A stretch of DNA of 64,000 nt from Virgibacillus_F flavescens (lineage in GTDB: Bacteria; Bacillota; Bacilli; Bacillales; Amphibacillaceae), in contig NZ_CP192260.1 in assembly GCF_050574275.1 (NCBI RefSeq), forward strand, positions 930,001 to 994,000, given 5' to 3'. The notes under the pieces are model-generated. The model saw only the letters and a list, made by a program, of their open reading frames with translations. It was not told where the DNA came from and ran no database searches. Below are positions 43,239-52,285 of this stretch, in pieces. How positions within the stretch are numbered: position 1 is the stretch's first letter; each line of letters begins with the position of its first letter. The translations under genes were made by a program, and so were the position numbers.

Positions 43239-45212
43239 ATGAGTTCAGAAGTTAAAGACCAGTTTATCTATACTCTTGACCAGTTAAAGCAAGCGGCAAT
43301 CGGTGGAGAAGCGCTGTACACGGAAAAAATATTAGAAGAAGCAACAAAATTAATTGATGGTGACAACTTGCCGGTACTGTTGGAATTGGCGGAACAATAT
43401 GATCAGGCTGGTATTTTTAAAGGAGGACCTTGGGAAAACCCACGAAAACTCCAGGCGCGTTTAGTTGGTGGTTCATTTGGTGTGGATGGGTCTTATCCGA
43501 TATTTGAGATATTGAGTGAACTCCGTATGTTAGCGATAGCAAAAGGTGATTATGCTGTTTCAGAAGTTTCACCTGAATTTGCTAAAGAGTTCCTTAATAA
43601 AGTGATGGCGCTGAATTTGGATCTTCTTTTCCCGAAAGAAACAGAAGAATCTCGTGTTAACCAGAATAATAATCTGGAAAGAGCACATAAATTGTTTCGT
43701 TTCCTGTCCTCTCAGTTATCGCTAAGCTCGTTTGCGGCGACTTTGGTGGATGAGCTGGATCGTTTAACAGCGCAGCGTCCAATTATGGTGAATCGAATCG
43801 TATCCATTATCAATCATGCCAAAAACATGATGTCGGCTGATATAAAGAAAGAAGAACAAAAAGAAATTGGGTATTATATTGATGCTATCACTACGCCATC
43901 TGACACGAGTAAACAGTATCCTGATATAGCTGATTACCAAAGTCAGTTGACCACCCTTGGTACCGAGGAAATCAATAGAGAAGCAAAACAATTCGCTGAA
44001 TCTATGCGGTCAACTGGGCTGGTTAGTCCGCACCATGCTGTACTTCTACGATTCTTAAATGAAGTTGCCCCTGAAGAAGTGTCTACTGCCATGGGTCTGA
44101 GCGAAAAAGGGCGGGCAAATGTTAATGAGCACCCTGAAATTGTAAATCAGTTGATCAAGAGTGCTATTCACCCTGAAACGTGTCAATCGTTATATGGTCT
44201 TGCATTAATGCTCGAACGTGGCGCGTTATCACATACACCAGTTATCCCGGGCCTTGAGAGAATTCTTGAATTGGAATTATTACCGGAAGTTCAAGAAGTA
44301 CTATTTGCTGCAAAAGAAAATCGGGAAGAATTAACCGCTAATGGAATTTTGATTTCAGGTATTCTGAGTGTATTGGGGCAACCGCTGTCGATTGGACAGG
44401 GTATGAACCCAACATGTCAGTCTGCCAGAGGACTAAGTCTCTGGGCTCAACATGATCCAGGTTACTTGCTGGAATTAGTAGCGCGTGCAGGTCGTGATGG
44501 TGAGATCGATATGATGTTTGAAGGAACACCGATAAACTCAAGATTTTTAATGGAAGGTTTAGCTCCGAATCTTCATGTGGAGCTTGATCCAGTCTCCCTG
44601 TTATTAGTTCCTCATCTTGACCGTGTATACAATGAAATGATGAAGCGAGTTGCTATACGTGGTGGAGATGGACACAAGTGGACGAATCCAGAGTTTTATG
44701 GACAATGGATTCCTAATGAGTTCAGTTCGGTTATTAATTCGTTAACAGGTTCTGTAAATGGCTATGATGATTTTGTAAGGTTATTTTACGTAACGCATCA
44801 TCCGCTATTTAACGGAGGACACCATTTGATATATCCAAGTCCGGTAGGTATTTTCGTTACAACCGCAAATGCTGATTTATTGGGGTTACACGCTATTTCT
44901 ATTCAACGTGTTGCACCTGGACCAAATGGAGAATACCGTGTATATTTCTACAATCCTAATAATGACAGTGCCCAAAACTGGGGTCAGGGAATCCGTTCTA
45001 CTGTAAGAGAAAACGGAGAAGAAGAAGGCGAAGCATCACTTCCGTTTGCTCAATTTGTTTCCCGTATGTATGCATTCCATTACAATCCAAATGAAATGGG
45101 AGAAAAGGGACTGGTTGATGCTGCGGAAATTGCACAAATTACAACGCTTGCAAAAGAGAGCTGGGGAAAAAAGTATACGTGGATTGAACTAGGAAGCTTG
45201 TATCCTCAATAA
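43239..45212 (+). CDS. large protein with papain-like catalytic signature, paralogue A
   Basis: 657 residues, no signal peptide or membrane helix. Residues 1-375 are helical with conserved blocks WENPRKLQARLV and AQRPIMVNRI. The C-terminal part has GQGMNPTCQSARGLSLWAQH, where Gln387 lies six residues before Cys393, as Gln19 and Cys25 do in papain (QG....C), then LLGLHAISIQRV (His551), then a strand and FYNPNNDS..NWG (Asn572), the order and setting of papain His159 and Asn175. I infer a clan CA cysteine peptidase or transamidase-like fold. A second TCQS motif occurs at Cys315. I know no named family. AGGAGAGG precedes the ATG. It converges with its paralogue at 45456. Confidence 0.75.
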   Translation: MSSEVKDQFIYTLDQLKQAAIGGEALYTEKILEEATKLIDGDNLPVLLELAEQYDQAGIFKGGPWENPRKLQARLVGGSFGVDGSYPIFEILSELRMLAIAKGDYAVSEVSPEFAKEFLNKVMALNLDLLFPKETEESRVNQNNNLERAHKLFRFLSSQLSLSSFAATLVDELDRLTAQRPIMVNRIVSIINHAKNMMSADIKKEEQKEIGYYIDAITTPSDTSKQYPDIADYQSQLTTLGTEEINREAKQFAESMRSTGLVSPHHAVLLRFLNEVAPEEVSTAMGLSEKGRANVNEHPEIVNQLIKSAIHPETCQSLYGLALMLERGALSHTPVIPGLERILELELLPEVQEVLFAAKENREELTANGILISGILSVLGQPLSIGQGMNPTCQSARGLSLWAQHDPGYLLELVARAGRDGEIDMMFEGTPINSRFLMEGLAPNLHVELDPVSLLLVPHLDRVYNEMMKRVAIRGGDGHKWTNPEFYGQWIPNEFSSVINSLTGSVNGYDDFVRLFYVTHHPLFNGGHHLIYPSPVGIFVTTANADLLGLHAISIQRVAPGPNGEYRVYFYNPNNDSAQNWGQGIRSTVRENGEEEGEASLPFAQFVSRMYAFHYNPNEMGEKGLVDAAEIAQITTLAKESWGKKYTWIELGSLYPQ

Positions 45213-45288
45213 CTAGTTATTTAGCTTTCGAACTTATGATAACCACGTTAGTTTGAAGGCTTGCTCAACTATTTCAGTCTATGGAATA

Positions 45289-45348
45289 TTAAAAAAAATC
45301 CCTTTACGCGCTGCTGAAAAGCAGTGAGTAAAAGGGGTTTTTTTATAT
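45289..45348. terminator. bidirectional terminator between the two paralogues
   Basis: Outer arms AAAAATCCCTTTA and TAAAAGGGGTTTTTTT with an inner CTGCT-GAAA-AGCAG stem. Confidence 0.8.
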
Positions 45349-45352
45349 AAAA

Positions 45353-45420
45353 ACAAATAGATAGTCCTGATGTTAGGTGCGTAAAGTTCAACGTACCTAC
45401 ACAGGACCATTTATTTGTAA
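45353..45420. repeat. composite hairpin at the 3' end of paralogue B
   Basis: Nested inverted repeats ACAAAT/ATTTGT, GTCCTG/CAGGAC and TAGGTGCG/CGTACCTA fold over about 65 bases, just after the terminator and 35 bases beyond the stop of the minus-strand gene. Confidence 0.55.
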
Positions 45421-45455
45421 GCCACTGAACAGTCGCCTCCGCTTTTCGTTTGAAA

Positions 45456-47393
45456 TCAGTCGGTCCAGTTGTAATCTTTTCCCCAGCTAGTTTTAGCAAG
45501 AGAAACAATTTCATTAACCGTTTCCTCAGGAATTGCTGCCGGGTGTCCGGCTACCAGCGGATTATAGTGAAATGCATAAATACGGGAAACGAACTGGTGA
45601 AACAGGAGGGAAGATTCTCCTTCTTTTTCACCATTTTCCGATATGGAACAGCGAATCTCCTGTCCCCAAACCTGGTCACTATCATTGTTTGGATTATAGA
45701 AATAAATTCTGTAGTGTCCAGTAGGATCCTTTTCTATCCGCTGAAGACTTACAGCATGCAAACCTGTTAAATTTGCATGAACGTTGGTCATAAATATGCC
45801 AACGGGATTTGGATAGAGCAGTTCATGATGTCCGTTATATTCTGGATGGTGTGTAGCATAGAAAATCCTGATAAACCCGGGATAGTCGGTTACCTTTCCA
45901 GTGTAGGAATTAGTGACTGCGCGGAATCCGGGCAGTACCATCGATCCGTAAAATGCAGGATTCACCCATTTATGAGCATCCTCTCCTCTTACCGCCACCC
46001 GTTTCATCATTTCACTGTAAATACGATCCAAATGAGGAACAAGAAGTAATGAAATTGGATCTAGATCCCTGTGCAAATCAGGGGCAAGACCGCCTGTTAG
46101 AAACTGAGATTCAATAGGAATACCATCCAAACTAACGGAAACATTGTTGTCACGTGCAGCACTTATAATTAACTTCAGCAAGTAGGCAGGTTCATGCTGC
46201 GACCACAGGCTGATACCTCGTGCAGACTGACACGTTGGATTTAATCCCTGCCCAATTCCGAGTGGTTGTCCCAATACGCTTATCGTGCCGGCAAGCAGTA
46301 CCCCAGTTGGTCTGATGTTCTTTCTTTTAATGTTTTCGATAACCAAATGGTGAATAGGAAGGTGCATGATACTTCTAATCCCTGAAGCGACTTCCGGAAT
46401 GTCTAAAATTTCACGCTCCAATAATCGTCCTAAACCGTAGATTGACTGACAGGTACTTTCTTTAATTGCAATGTCAATTATATCTTTTACCAGATCCTTA
46501 TGTTTTGCTAGGTTTCCTTGACCTTTGCCGGTTAATTGAAGCGCAACAGAAAGTAAATCAGGATGTGAGAAATTAATATACTGTAATAGTGTTGCATGAT
46601 AAGGTGACGCAATTCCAGTTTGTATTAAAGATTTTCCAAATGACTTTGCTTCTTTTCTTAAGCTTGAACGATCAAGCTTTTTAATTATTTGGAGGTAACT
46701 ATCAGCATCTGAAATCTGACTGCTTTTATTTGTTGGGCCAGTGTATGCTGCATCATACTCTTTTAATTTTTTGAGGGCAGGTGAGTCAAGACGTGTCTGA
46801 CCCCTTTTTTTTGCTGTTAAGATCATTTCAATAATTCGATTGACCATGATCGGGCGTTGTGTTGCCAAACGATCTACTTCTTTAAGAAGACTTTCAAAAA
46901 TGGTTGTCAGCTTTAAGTTATCGTCTAGAAACCAAAGAATCATTTGCGCCTGGTCTGAGTCTGAATTGGTTTCATTTAAACCATCGGAAAATAACAGATT
47001 ACTATTCTGTGCCATCACATTTGTCAGAAACAGGGAAGCATCTTCAGCAGTGATCTGTGTACTTGTGTACGTTTTCTTCGCTATAGCAAGCATTCGAAGA
47101 TCACTTAATACTTCCATTACTAGATTAGGACCGTTTGTTTTTAAGGTTTCTGCAACTAGTCTGGGCTGAAGCATCAAAGGGTTTTCCCAAGCACTGTCTG
47201 TAAATATCCCAGCATTCTCAAATCGGTGGGCAAATCGAAATAAGTAATTTAACCCCTCGACATTTCGAACTAGTTTGCCGGTTGCTTGCAGAACAGTATT
47301 TCGGTATAAAACCTTTGAAAATGACTTGGCTTCCTCAAGCGACTTAAAAGATTCCAAGAACATGTCTTTATCTTTTTTTGTCAGAATCGACAT
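45456..47393 (-). CDS. large protein with papain-like catalytic signature, paralogue B
   Basis: 645 residues, collinear with the 43239 protein. It has the same helical N-terminal blocks (WENPLMLQPRLV, ATQRPIMVNRI), the first TCQS at Cys315, and the full set Gln382, Cys388 (GIGQGLNPTCQSARGISLWSQH), His546 (LTGLHAVSLQRI) and Asn567 (YFYNPNNDS). Cys-to-His (158) and His-to-Asn (21) spacings equal those of paralogue A. The C-terminal half is the more conserved, as expected if the catalytic part is under selection. It starts 60 bases after the ATP-grasp gene on the same strand, a likely operon. Function unknown. Confidence 0.75.
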   Translation of the reverse strand: MSILTKKDKDMFLESFKSLEEAKSFSKVLYRNTVLQATGKLVRNVEGLNYLFRFAHRFENAGIFTDSAWENPLMLQPRLVAETLKTNGPNLVMEVLSDLRMLAIAKKTYTSTQITAEDASLFLTNVMAQNSNLLFSDGLNETNSDSDQAQMILWFLDDNLKLTTIFESLLKEVDRLATQRPIMVNRIIEMILTAKKRGQTRLDSPALKKLKEYDAAYTGPTNKSSQISDADSYLQIIKKLDRSSLRKEAKSFGKSLIQTGIASPYHATLLQYINFSHPDLLSVALQLTGKGQGNLAKHKDLVKDIIDIAIKESTCQSIYGLGRLLEREILDIPEVASGIRSIMHLPIHHLVIENIKRKNIRPTGVLLAGTISVLGQPLGIGQGLNPTCQSARGISLWSQHEPAYLLKLIISAARDNNVSVSLDGIPIESQFLTGGLAPDLHRDLDPISLLLVPHLDRIYSEMMKRVAVRGEDAHKWVNPAFYGSMVLPGFRAVTNSYTGKVTDYPGFIRIFYATHHPEYNGHHELLYPNPVGIFMTNVHANLTGLHAVSLQRIEKDPTGHYRIYFYNPNNDSDQVWGQEIRCSISENGEKEGESSLLFHQFVSRIYAFHYNPLVAGHPAAIPEETVNEIVSLAKTSWGKDYNWTD

Positions 47394-47452
47394 CTACTTG
47401 CACTCCTCTAAAGACTAGTGCTTTTAGTCTTTTTATTCAGGGTTTTGAATTT

Positions 47453-48667
47453 TTATAAATAAAAGTCCCATTTTTCATAGTCAAGCAAAAGTTCATTTAC
47501 CGTTGCGCTGTCTTTTCCAAAGAAGAATATGGTTCCATAATGGTTTCCAAAGCCAACACGCTCAGCGACTTTACTGGTACCAGGTACAAACATGTCATGC
47601 TTCTCAAAGTATGGATGATCTACAAGTTCATCTGGTAAATTTAATCGTTCGATGACTTTCACTTTTGGATAAACCATCAGGTTACCTGCATATCCTTTTG
47701 CTTCAGATTCTTTAGGGAAGAATGCTTTTAATTCTTCCTCGGTTGTTTTAGGGTCACTGCATAGAATTTGAGCCTGAAATGCGCTAAAACCATATGCTCG
47801 TTCAATTAGTTCGAAAATGTGTCCACCAGGTACACGTGCTGCGACTTCTCCGAAATGCAGTTTATTATCCGACGTAATAAAATATTCTGGGTGGATGAGA
47901 CCGTATCTTATTTGAAATGCATCGATTAATTCTTCAATAGCAGCTTTTATTAACGGACGTTTTGCTTCTAATTCTGGTGAAGCGGGCACGAAGTTGGAAT
48001 GTCCCAAACGAACGTATTCCGTTATGTTCAAGAATTGGATTTTACCATCATGAACAAATACTTCACAAGAAAATTCCTGTCCGTCCAGATGACTCTCTAA
48101 TAATCCTGGAAAATCATCATCTGATAGTAAATCGATATCTGCTGCAGAGCGTATAACTCGGTGTCCTACTGATCCAGCAGCGTCCATCGGTTTAAGGTGA
48201 ATCGGTTCGTTAGGGTCCCCGTCCAGCTTTAATAAGGCTTCGTTTACTCTTTTTAAAAATCGGTTAACATCATCTTTATTTCTTACTTCTTCAAAAACAC
48301 CAACCCGTATCCCGGCCATCTGTGCTTTACGTTTCATTAACCCTTTATCTCTTAGTAGGAGAGAGCGGTTAAAGATACGCATATCGTCTCGAAAACGAGC
48401 GTTTAAAGCACCTGCCCATTCGACTGTTTCTTCATATAGAGGAACTGCAACTTCCACTCCCATATCATTGAGTGTGTCAAACAGTTCACCTGAGTTTTCG
48501 TTAATTCGATCAAAATTCCAACCTACAAAATTAATTCCATGTTGTTTAGCGTACTCTTCGAAGTCAGGTGGTCCAACCACCACGAATGGACGCTCCATTT
48601 TGTCTGCTGCTTCAATTGACTGTAGACTCCAGCCAATTAGCGCAGTACGAATCTTTTGTTCTGACAT
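47453..48667 (-). CDS. ATP-grasp carboxylate-amine ligase
   Basis: 404 residues. A preATP-grasp Rossmann-like domain (1-115, TALIGWSLQSIEAADKMERPFVVVG) is followed by the ATP-grasp core. PIHLKPMDAAGSVGHRVI is the nucleotide-binding loop, LDGQEFSCEVFVHDGKI the following strand, and HFGEVAARVPGGHIFELIERAYG holds the Glu and Arg metal/substrate block as in carnosine-synthase and BacD-type dipeptide ligases. These activate a carboxylate as acyl-phosphate and join it to an amine. The substrate is unknown. GAGGAG lies upstream of the ATG. Upstream partner of papain-like paralogue B. Confidence 0.82.
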   Translation of the reverse strand: MSEQKIRTALIGWSLQSIEAADKMERPFVVVGPPDFEEYAKQHGINFVGWNFDRINENSGELFDTLNDMGVEVAVPLYEETVEWAGALNARFRDDMRIFNRSLLLRDKGLMKRKAQMAGIRVGVFEEVRNKDDVNRFLKRVNEALLKLDGDPNEPIHLKPMDAAGSVGHRVIRSAADIDLLSDDDFPGLLESHLDGQEFSCEVFVHDGKIQFLNITEYVRLGHSNFVPASPELEAKRPLIKAAIEELIDAFQIRYGLIHPEYFITSDNKLHFGEVAARVPGGHIFELIERAYGFSAFQAQILCSDPKTTEEELKAFFPKESEAKGYAGNLMVYPKVKVIERLNLPDELVDHPYFEKHDMFVPGTSKVAERVGFGNHYGTIFFFGKDSATVNELLLDYEKWDFYL

Positions 48668-48945
48668 AGTAAAAAATCACTCCTCAATAATTTTGTTAAT
48701 ACCTTAGGTAAAGGTACTTTTACTGACTCTCTCTGTAGCTGGAAAATGCTGTGAATGTTAATAATAGTTATAAGCGGGGAGATGTACTGGTTATAGTACG
48801 GTAACATTAATTTATATTCCCCACTTCCTGATTCACAAACATAATAGTATGAAAGTTTTTACTATTCCTTCATGTAATTTTATGCCATAGTCGTGCAAAA
48901 CACAAAGATAAATATCTTTTTTCGACAAAAACTGACAAAAACCTG

Positions 48946-48985
48946 GCGGTACCAGGCACCTTGGTGTGAGGGTGCCTGGTACCGC
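48946..48985. repeat. REP-like hairpin, 15-bp perfect stem
   Basis: GCGGTACCAGGCACC (48946-48960) and its exact reverse complement (48971-48985) around a 10-base loop, preceded by a CGACAAAAACTGACAAAAAC stretch. It lies between the divergent ATP-grasp and ABC transporter genes. Similar GGTGCC-type hairpins recur in Bacillaceae genomes. Confidence 0.7.
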
Positions 48986-49023
48986 TTGGATATGTTAGAA
49001 TAATAATACTATTATGTTTAGGG

Positions 49024-49833
49024 GTGATTAGTATCGAGGGCAATGGGGAGAAAGTGTTGTCACTTACGGATCTGACGATGCATCTTGGTGGAAAGCGTGT
49101 GTTAGATGCTATCAATTTAGATGTGTATCAAGGACAAGTAATTGGTTATATTGGGCCGAATGGGGCTGGGAAGAGTACAACTGTAAAAATAATGCTTGGC
49201 TTAATAGATAATTATATGGGCAAGGTTGAGATCTTCGGAGAGGATATAGCGTCTGGCGATCATACATATAAACGAAAAATTGGCTATGTACCGGAGAATG
49301 CAGATATTTATGATAATCTTACTGCCAGTGAATATCTTATATTTATTGGTGAATTATATGGGCTGGGTAAAAGGGAAGCGGGTCAAAAAGCGAGCGAGTT
49401 AATGAATGAGTTCGATATGGAGGATGTATACCATACAAGACTTTCCTCTTTTTCAAAAGGAATGAGACAGAAGGTGTTAATTATCTCAAGCCTCCTGCAC
49501 GATCCGGATTTGCTGTTCTTTGATGAACCATTAAATGGTTTAGATGCGAATAGTGTGATGATTATTAAAGAAATTCTCGCCCAGCTTGCAGATCAGGGGA
49601 AAACGGTATTTTATTCATCACATATTATGGACGTGGTAGAGAAAATCAGTAATCGGATTGTTCTTTTAGTTGATGGAAAAATAGCTGCAGATGGAAGTTT
49701 TGAGGAGTTAAGGGAACAAAGTAAGGAAGGGACACTCGAAGAAATTTTTAACCAGTTAACTGGTTTTAATGAACATAAGGAGATAGCAGGGAATTTTGTG
49801 CGGATTGTCAGCGAGGGCAGAGCAAATGAATGA
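49024..49833 (+). CDS. ABC transporter ATP-binding protein
   Basis: 269 residues. Walker A is IGPNGAGKSTTVK, the signature is LSSFSKGMRQKVLI (a SKGM variant of LSGGQ), Walker B is LLFFDEPLNGLD and the switch region is YSSHIMDVVEK. It is the DRA/NatA type of single-domain exporter ATPase. The open frame starts at GTG 49024, which has only a weak site; a GTG at 49051 preceded by GGGGAG would begin MLSLTDLTM and is a serious alternative. It overlaps the permease gene by 8 bases. Divergent from the ATP-grasp gene. Confidence 0.87.
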   Translation: MISIEGNGEKVLSLTDLTMHLGGKRVLDAINLDVYQGQVIGYIGPNGAGKSTTVKIMLGLIDNYMGKVEIFGEDIASGDHTYKRKIGYVPENADIYDNLTASEYLIFIGELYGLGKREAGQKASELMNEFDMEDVYHTRLSSFSKGMRQKVLIISSLLHDPDLLFFDEPLNGLDANSVMIIKEILAQLADQGKTVFYSSHIMDVVEKISNRIVLLVDGKIAADGSFEELREQSKEGTLEEIFNQLTGFNEHKEIAGNFVRIVSEGRANE

Positions 49834-51460
49834 CTTTAAATCATTGATGTTTCTGGATAGATGCCGGTTTATCTTTAAGTTGCTGGGAATTGAGTACGAC
49901 GTAATGCGGAGAATACTGCAATTAAAACTGACGATGGACCAGCGTCGGGTACCAACTATACTCAAAGCAAACTCCGCAAAAAAGAAGGAAGGAAATCAAT
50001 TTCTGAAATCATTGGGAATCTATGTACTTTACGGCATTATAATAATCCCGTTTATTTTTATTGGGGACAACTATATGCTGCAAATGAGCCTTATTTTTGG
50101 AGTCATCATGTTTTTCCTCATGACATCTATGATTGCTGATTTTTCATCCGTCTTATTGGATGTAAGGGATAAAAATATCCTTGGTACAAAACCTGTTAGT
50201 AAAAAAACGATCAGTGCAGCAAAAATGGTGCATATCAGTATTTATATGACCTTTCTGACTGGGGCGCTTGTGGCAATTCCATTTATTGTAATGGTTGTCA
50301 GTAAAGGAATTATTTTTTCATTGCTTTTTGTTGCTGTACTCATACTGAATGTCTTATTTATTATTGCGTTAACAGCATTAATATACATATTCACTTTGCA
50401 GTTCTTCAGCGGTGAACGGTTGAAGGATATTATCAATTATGTCCAAATTCTATTATCGGTTGGAATATTTGTAGGATATCAGTTGTTAGGTCGTTCGTTT
50501 GAAATTATTGATGTAGCAGTAACCTATACCTTCAGCTGGTGGCATATTTTCATACCGCCAATCTGGTTTGGCGCTCCATTTGAATTGCTGCTCCACCAAA
50601 ATAAAACAACAGAACTACTTTTACTTTCAATTGCAGCGGTACTGATACCAATTATTTCGATTGTTGTATATTATGGGCTTATGCCCTCTTTTGAACGTAA
50701 TTTAGAAAAATTGCTGGCAGATTCAGGAAAAAGCAAAAAGAAGACGCCCTGGTTTAATGATTACTTAGCGCGGTTCGTAAGCATTAACCGAGAAGAACGT
50801 ATATTTTTCGAGTTATCCGCCGTTATGATGAAAAAAGAAAGAGAGTTTAAATTAAAGGTATATCCATCTTTGGGCTTTGCTCTTATTTTTCCGTTTATTT
50901 TCCTGTTTAACAATTTAAATACAGGAACTTCACTTGCTGAAATCGGGACCGGGAAGATGTATCTGACTATTTACTTTAGTAGTATAATGATACCAATGAC
51001 GGTTCATATGCTTAAGTTTTCGGAGAACTATAAAGGCAGCTGGTTATTTCGGGCAGCCCCAATTGCTGACCTGGGTGTAATGCATCGCGGAGCAGTAAAA
51101 GCGTTTCTTGTTAAGCTATATTTGCCGATTTTCATTGTCCTGAGCACCGTATTTATTTGGATCTTTTCTGCTAGAATCTTACCTGATTTACTGGCGGTTT
51201 TATTAGCAGGAATACTGCATACACTTATTTCCTATAAATTTTTGAACGGAGATTCTCTACCGTTTACGCAGTCTTTTGAGTTTGCGCAGAATATGAATAC
51301 CGGAGTAAGCATCCTCCTGACATTAATAGCGGGTGTATTTGCTGTAGTTCATCTATTAGCATTGAATTTCAGTTACGGAGTCGTTGTATATCTAGTTGTT
51401 TTATTGATTGCAACGATTGTAAGCTGGATGAAAATTTTCCCTAATGCAAGAATTTTATAG
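49826..51460 (+). CDS. ABC-2 type exporter permease
   Basis: 544 residues. After a charged N-terminus (1-60) come about ten membrane helices in two groups (60-300 and 365-540) separated by a cytoplasmic loop rich in Lys and Glu (300-360). The layout fits a large ABC-2 exporter subunit that works with the upstream ATPase, possibly as a homodimer. The start ATG at 49826 follows GAGGG; its first codons overlap the ATPase stop. The substrate is unknown. Confidence 0.82.
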   Translation: MNDFKSLMFLDRCRFIFKLLGIEYDVMRRILQLKLTMDQRRVPTILKANSAKKKEGNQFLKSLGIYVLYGIIIIPFIFIGDNYMLQMSLIFGVIMFFLMTSMIADFSSVLLDVRDKNILGTKPVSKKTISAAKMVHISIYMTFLTGALVAIPFIVMVVSKGIIFSLLFVAVLILNVLFIIALTALIYIFTLQFFSGERLKDIINYVQILLSVGIFVGYQLLGRSFEIIDVAVTYTFSWWHIFIPPIWFGAPFELLLHQNKTTELLLLSIAAVLIPIISIVVYYGLMPSFERNLEKLLADSGKSKKKTPWFNDYLARFVSINREERIFFELSAVMMKKEREFKLKVYPSLGFALIFPFIFLFNNLNTGTSLAEIGTGKMYLTIYFSSIMIPMTVHMLKFSENYKGSWLFRAAPIADLGVMHRGAVKAFLVKLYLPIFIVLSTVFIWIFSARILPDLLAVLLAGILHTLISYKFLNGDSLPFTQSFEFAQNMNTGVSILLTLIAGVFAVVHLLALNFSYGVVVYLVVLLIATIVSWMKIFPNARIL

Positions 51461-51519
51461 TTGGAAATTGGAGACTAGATGGATAGGAATAAAACGAAAG
51501 TATAGTTTAAACCGATTCC

Positions 51520-51795
51520 TTAAAACCTGCATCTGAAAAATGTTTGAACTTTCATATAGTTATACATTACGTTTGCTTGGCGTCCTTCTCTAGTATTAGG
51601 ATTACGATAGATGTCCAATCTGCGTAAAAATTCTTTATCACATTTACATCGCGAACCATACCTGCGATAACATTCGTCATGCGCTTTGCATGCTGCGTCG
51701 ACTTTGTTAACTGGTGCCCCCGGACCGCTGCATCCAGGTCCGCACCAGTTATAACCTGGAAAGATACAAAACCTTGGAAATGGTCTATTTGCCAC
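51520..51795 (-). CDS. phospholipase A2-like small protein
   Basis: 91 residues. The calcium-loop analogue GYNWCGPGCSGPGAPVN is followed by the catalytic helix DAACKAHDECYRRYG (His39-Asp40), the core of the PLA2 fold also seen in parvovirus VP1. Eight Cys could form disulfides, yet no signal peptide is visible; in spore formers such proteins may be coat or sporulation components. The start is GTG at 51795 with GGAGG 7 bases upstream. Lipase activity is inferred from the HD pair. Confidence 0.8.
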   Translation of the reverse strand: MANRPFPRFCIFPGYNWCGPGCSGPGAPVNKVDAACKAHDECYRRYGSRCKCDKEFLRRLDIYRNPNTREGRQANVMYNYMKVQTFFRCRF

Positions 51796-51895
51796 GACTT
51801 TTCCTCCTCACAATTGCATTTGAATACTACATAATATGCAAGGGGTGTCCATTCGTTTTGTGTTTTCACCTATGAAAATGGAAAGGGGCAAGACT

Positions 51896-52228
51896 ATGAA
51901 GCCTTTCACTGCTAATGTGATTGAAATTATAAAACAGATACCAGAGGGAAAAGTTATGACGTATGGCCAAGTTGCAAAAGTTGCTGGCAGTCCTCGAGGA
52001 GCTAGACAAGTTGTACGGATTCTTCATTCAATGAGTAAAAAGTATGATTTGCCTTGGCATCGGATCGTAAATAGTAAGGGGCAAATTGCCTTAAAAAGTG
52101 ATGAAGGGGTCTGGACGCAAAAAAGCTTACTTGAGGATGAAGGAATTCATGTTACTGAAAATGGCAGAATCAATTTGGAGAACGATCAATACCAGCCAGA
52201 TTTCATTTTAGAAGAAGAATCATCCTAA
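51896..52228 (+). CDS. alkyltransferase-like protein (ATL), MGMT family without cysteine
   Basis: 110 residues. The C-terminal DNA-binding half of O6-alkylguanine methyltransferase is present (MTYGQVAKVAGSPRGARQVVRIL) but the reactive PCHR motif reads PWHR, with Trp54 for Cys. ATL proteins flip and bind alkylated guanine and flag it for nucleotide excision repair. The frame is open from 51836, but the start at 51896 has AAGGGG at proper distance and begins MKPFTANVIEII. Confidence 0.9.
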   Translation: MKPFTANVIEIIKQIPEGKVMTYGQVAKVAGSPRGARQVVRILHSMSKKYDLPWHRIVNSKGQIALKSDEGVWTQKSLLEDEGIHVTENGRINLENDQYQPDFILEEESS

Positions 52229-52229
52229 T

Positions 52230-52277
52230 AAAAAGCCTTTGTCATCCATTATAACTGGATAACAAAGGCTTTTTTTG
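52230..52277. terminator. bidirectional terminator
   Basis: Stem AAAAGCCTTTGT/ACAAAGGCTTTT with inner ATCC/GGAT pairing and a T run. Confidence 0.88.
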
Positions 52278-52285
52278 TTTCATTA

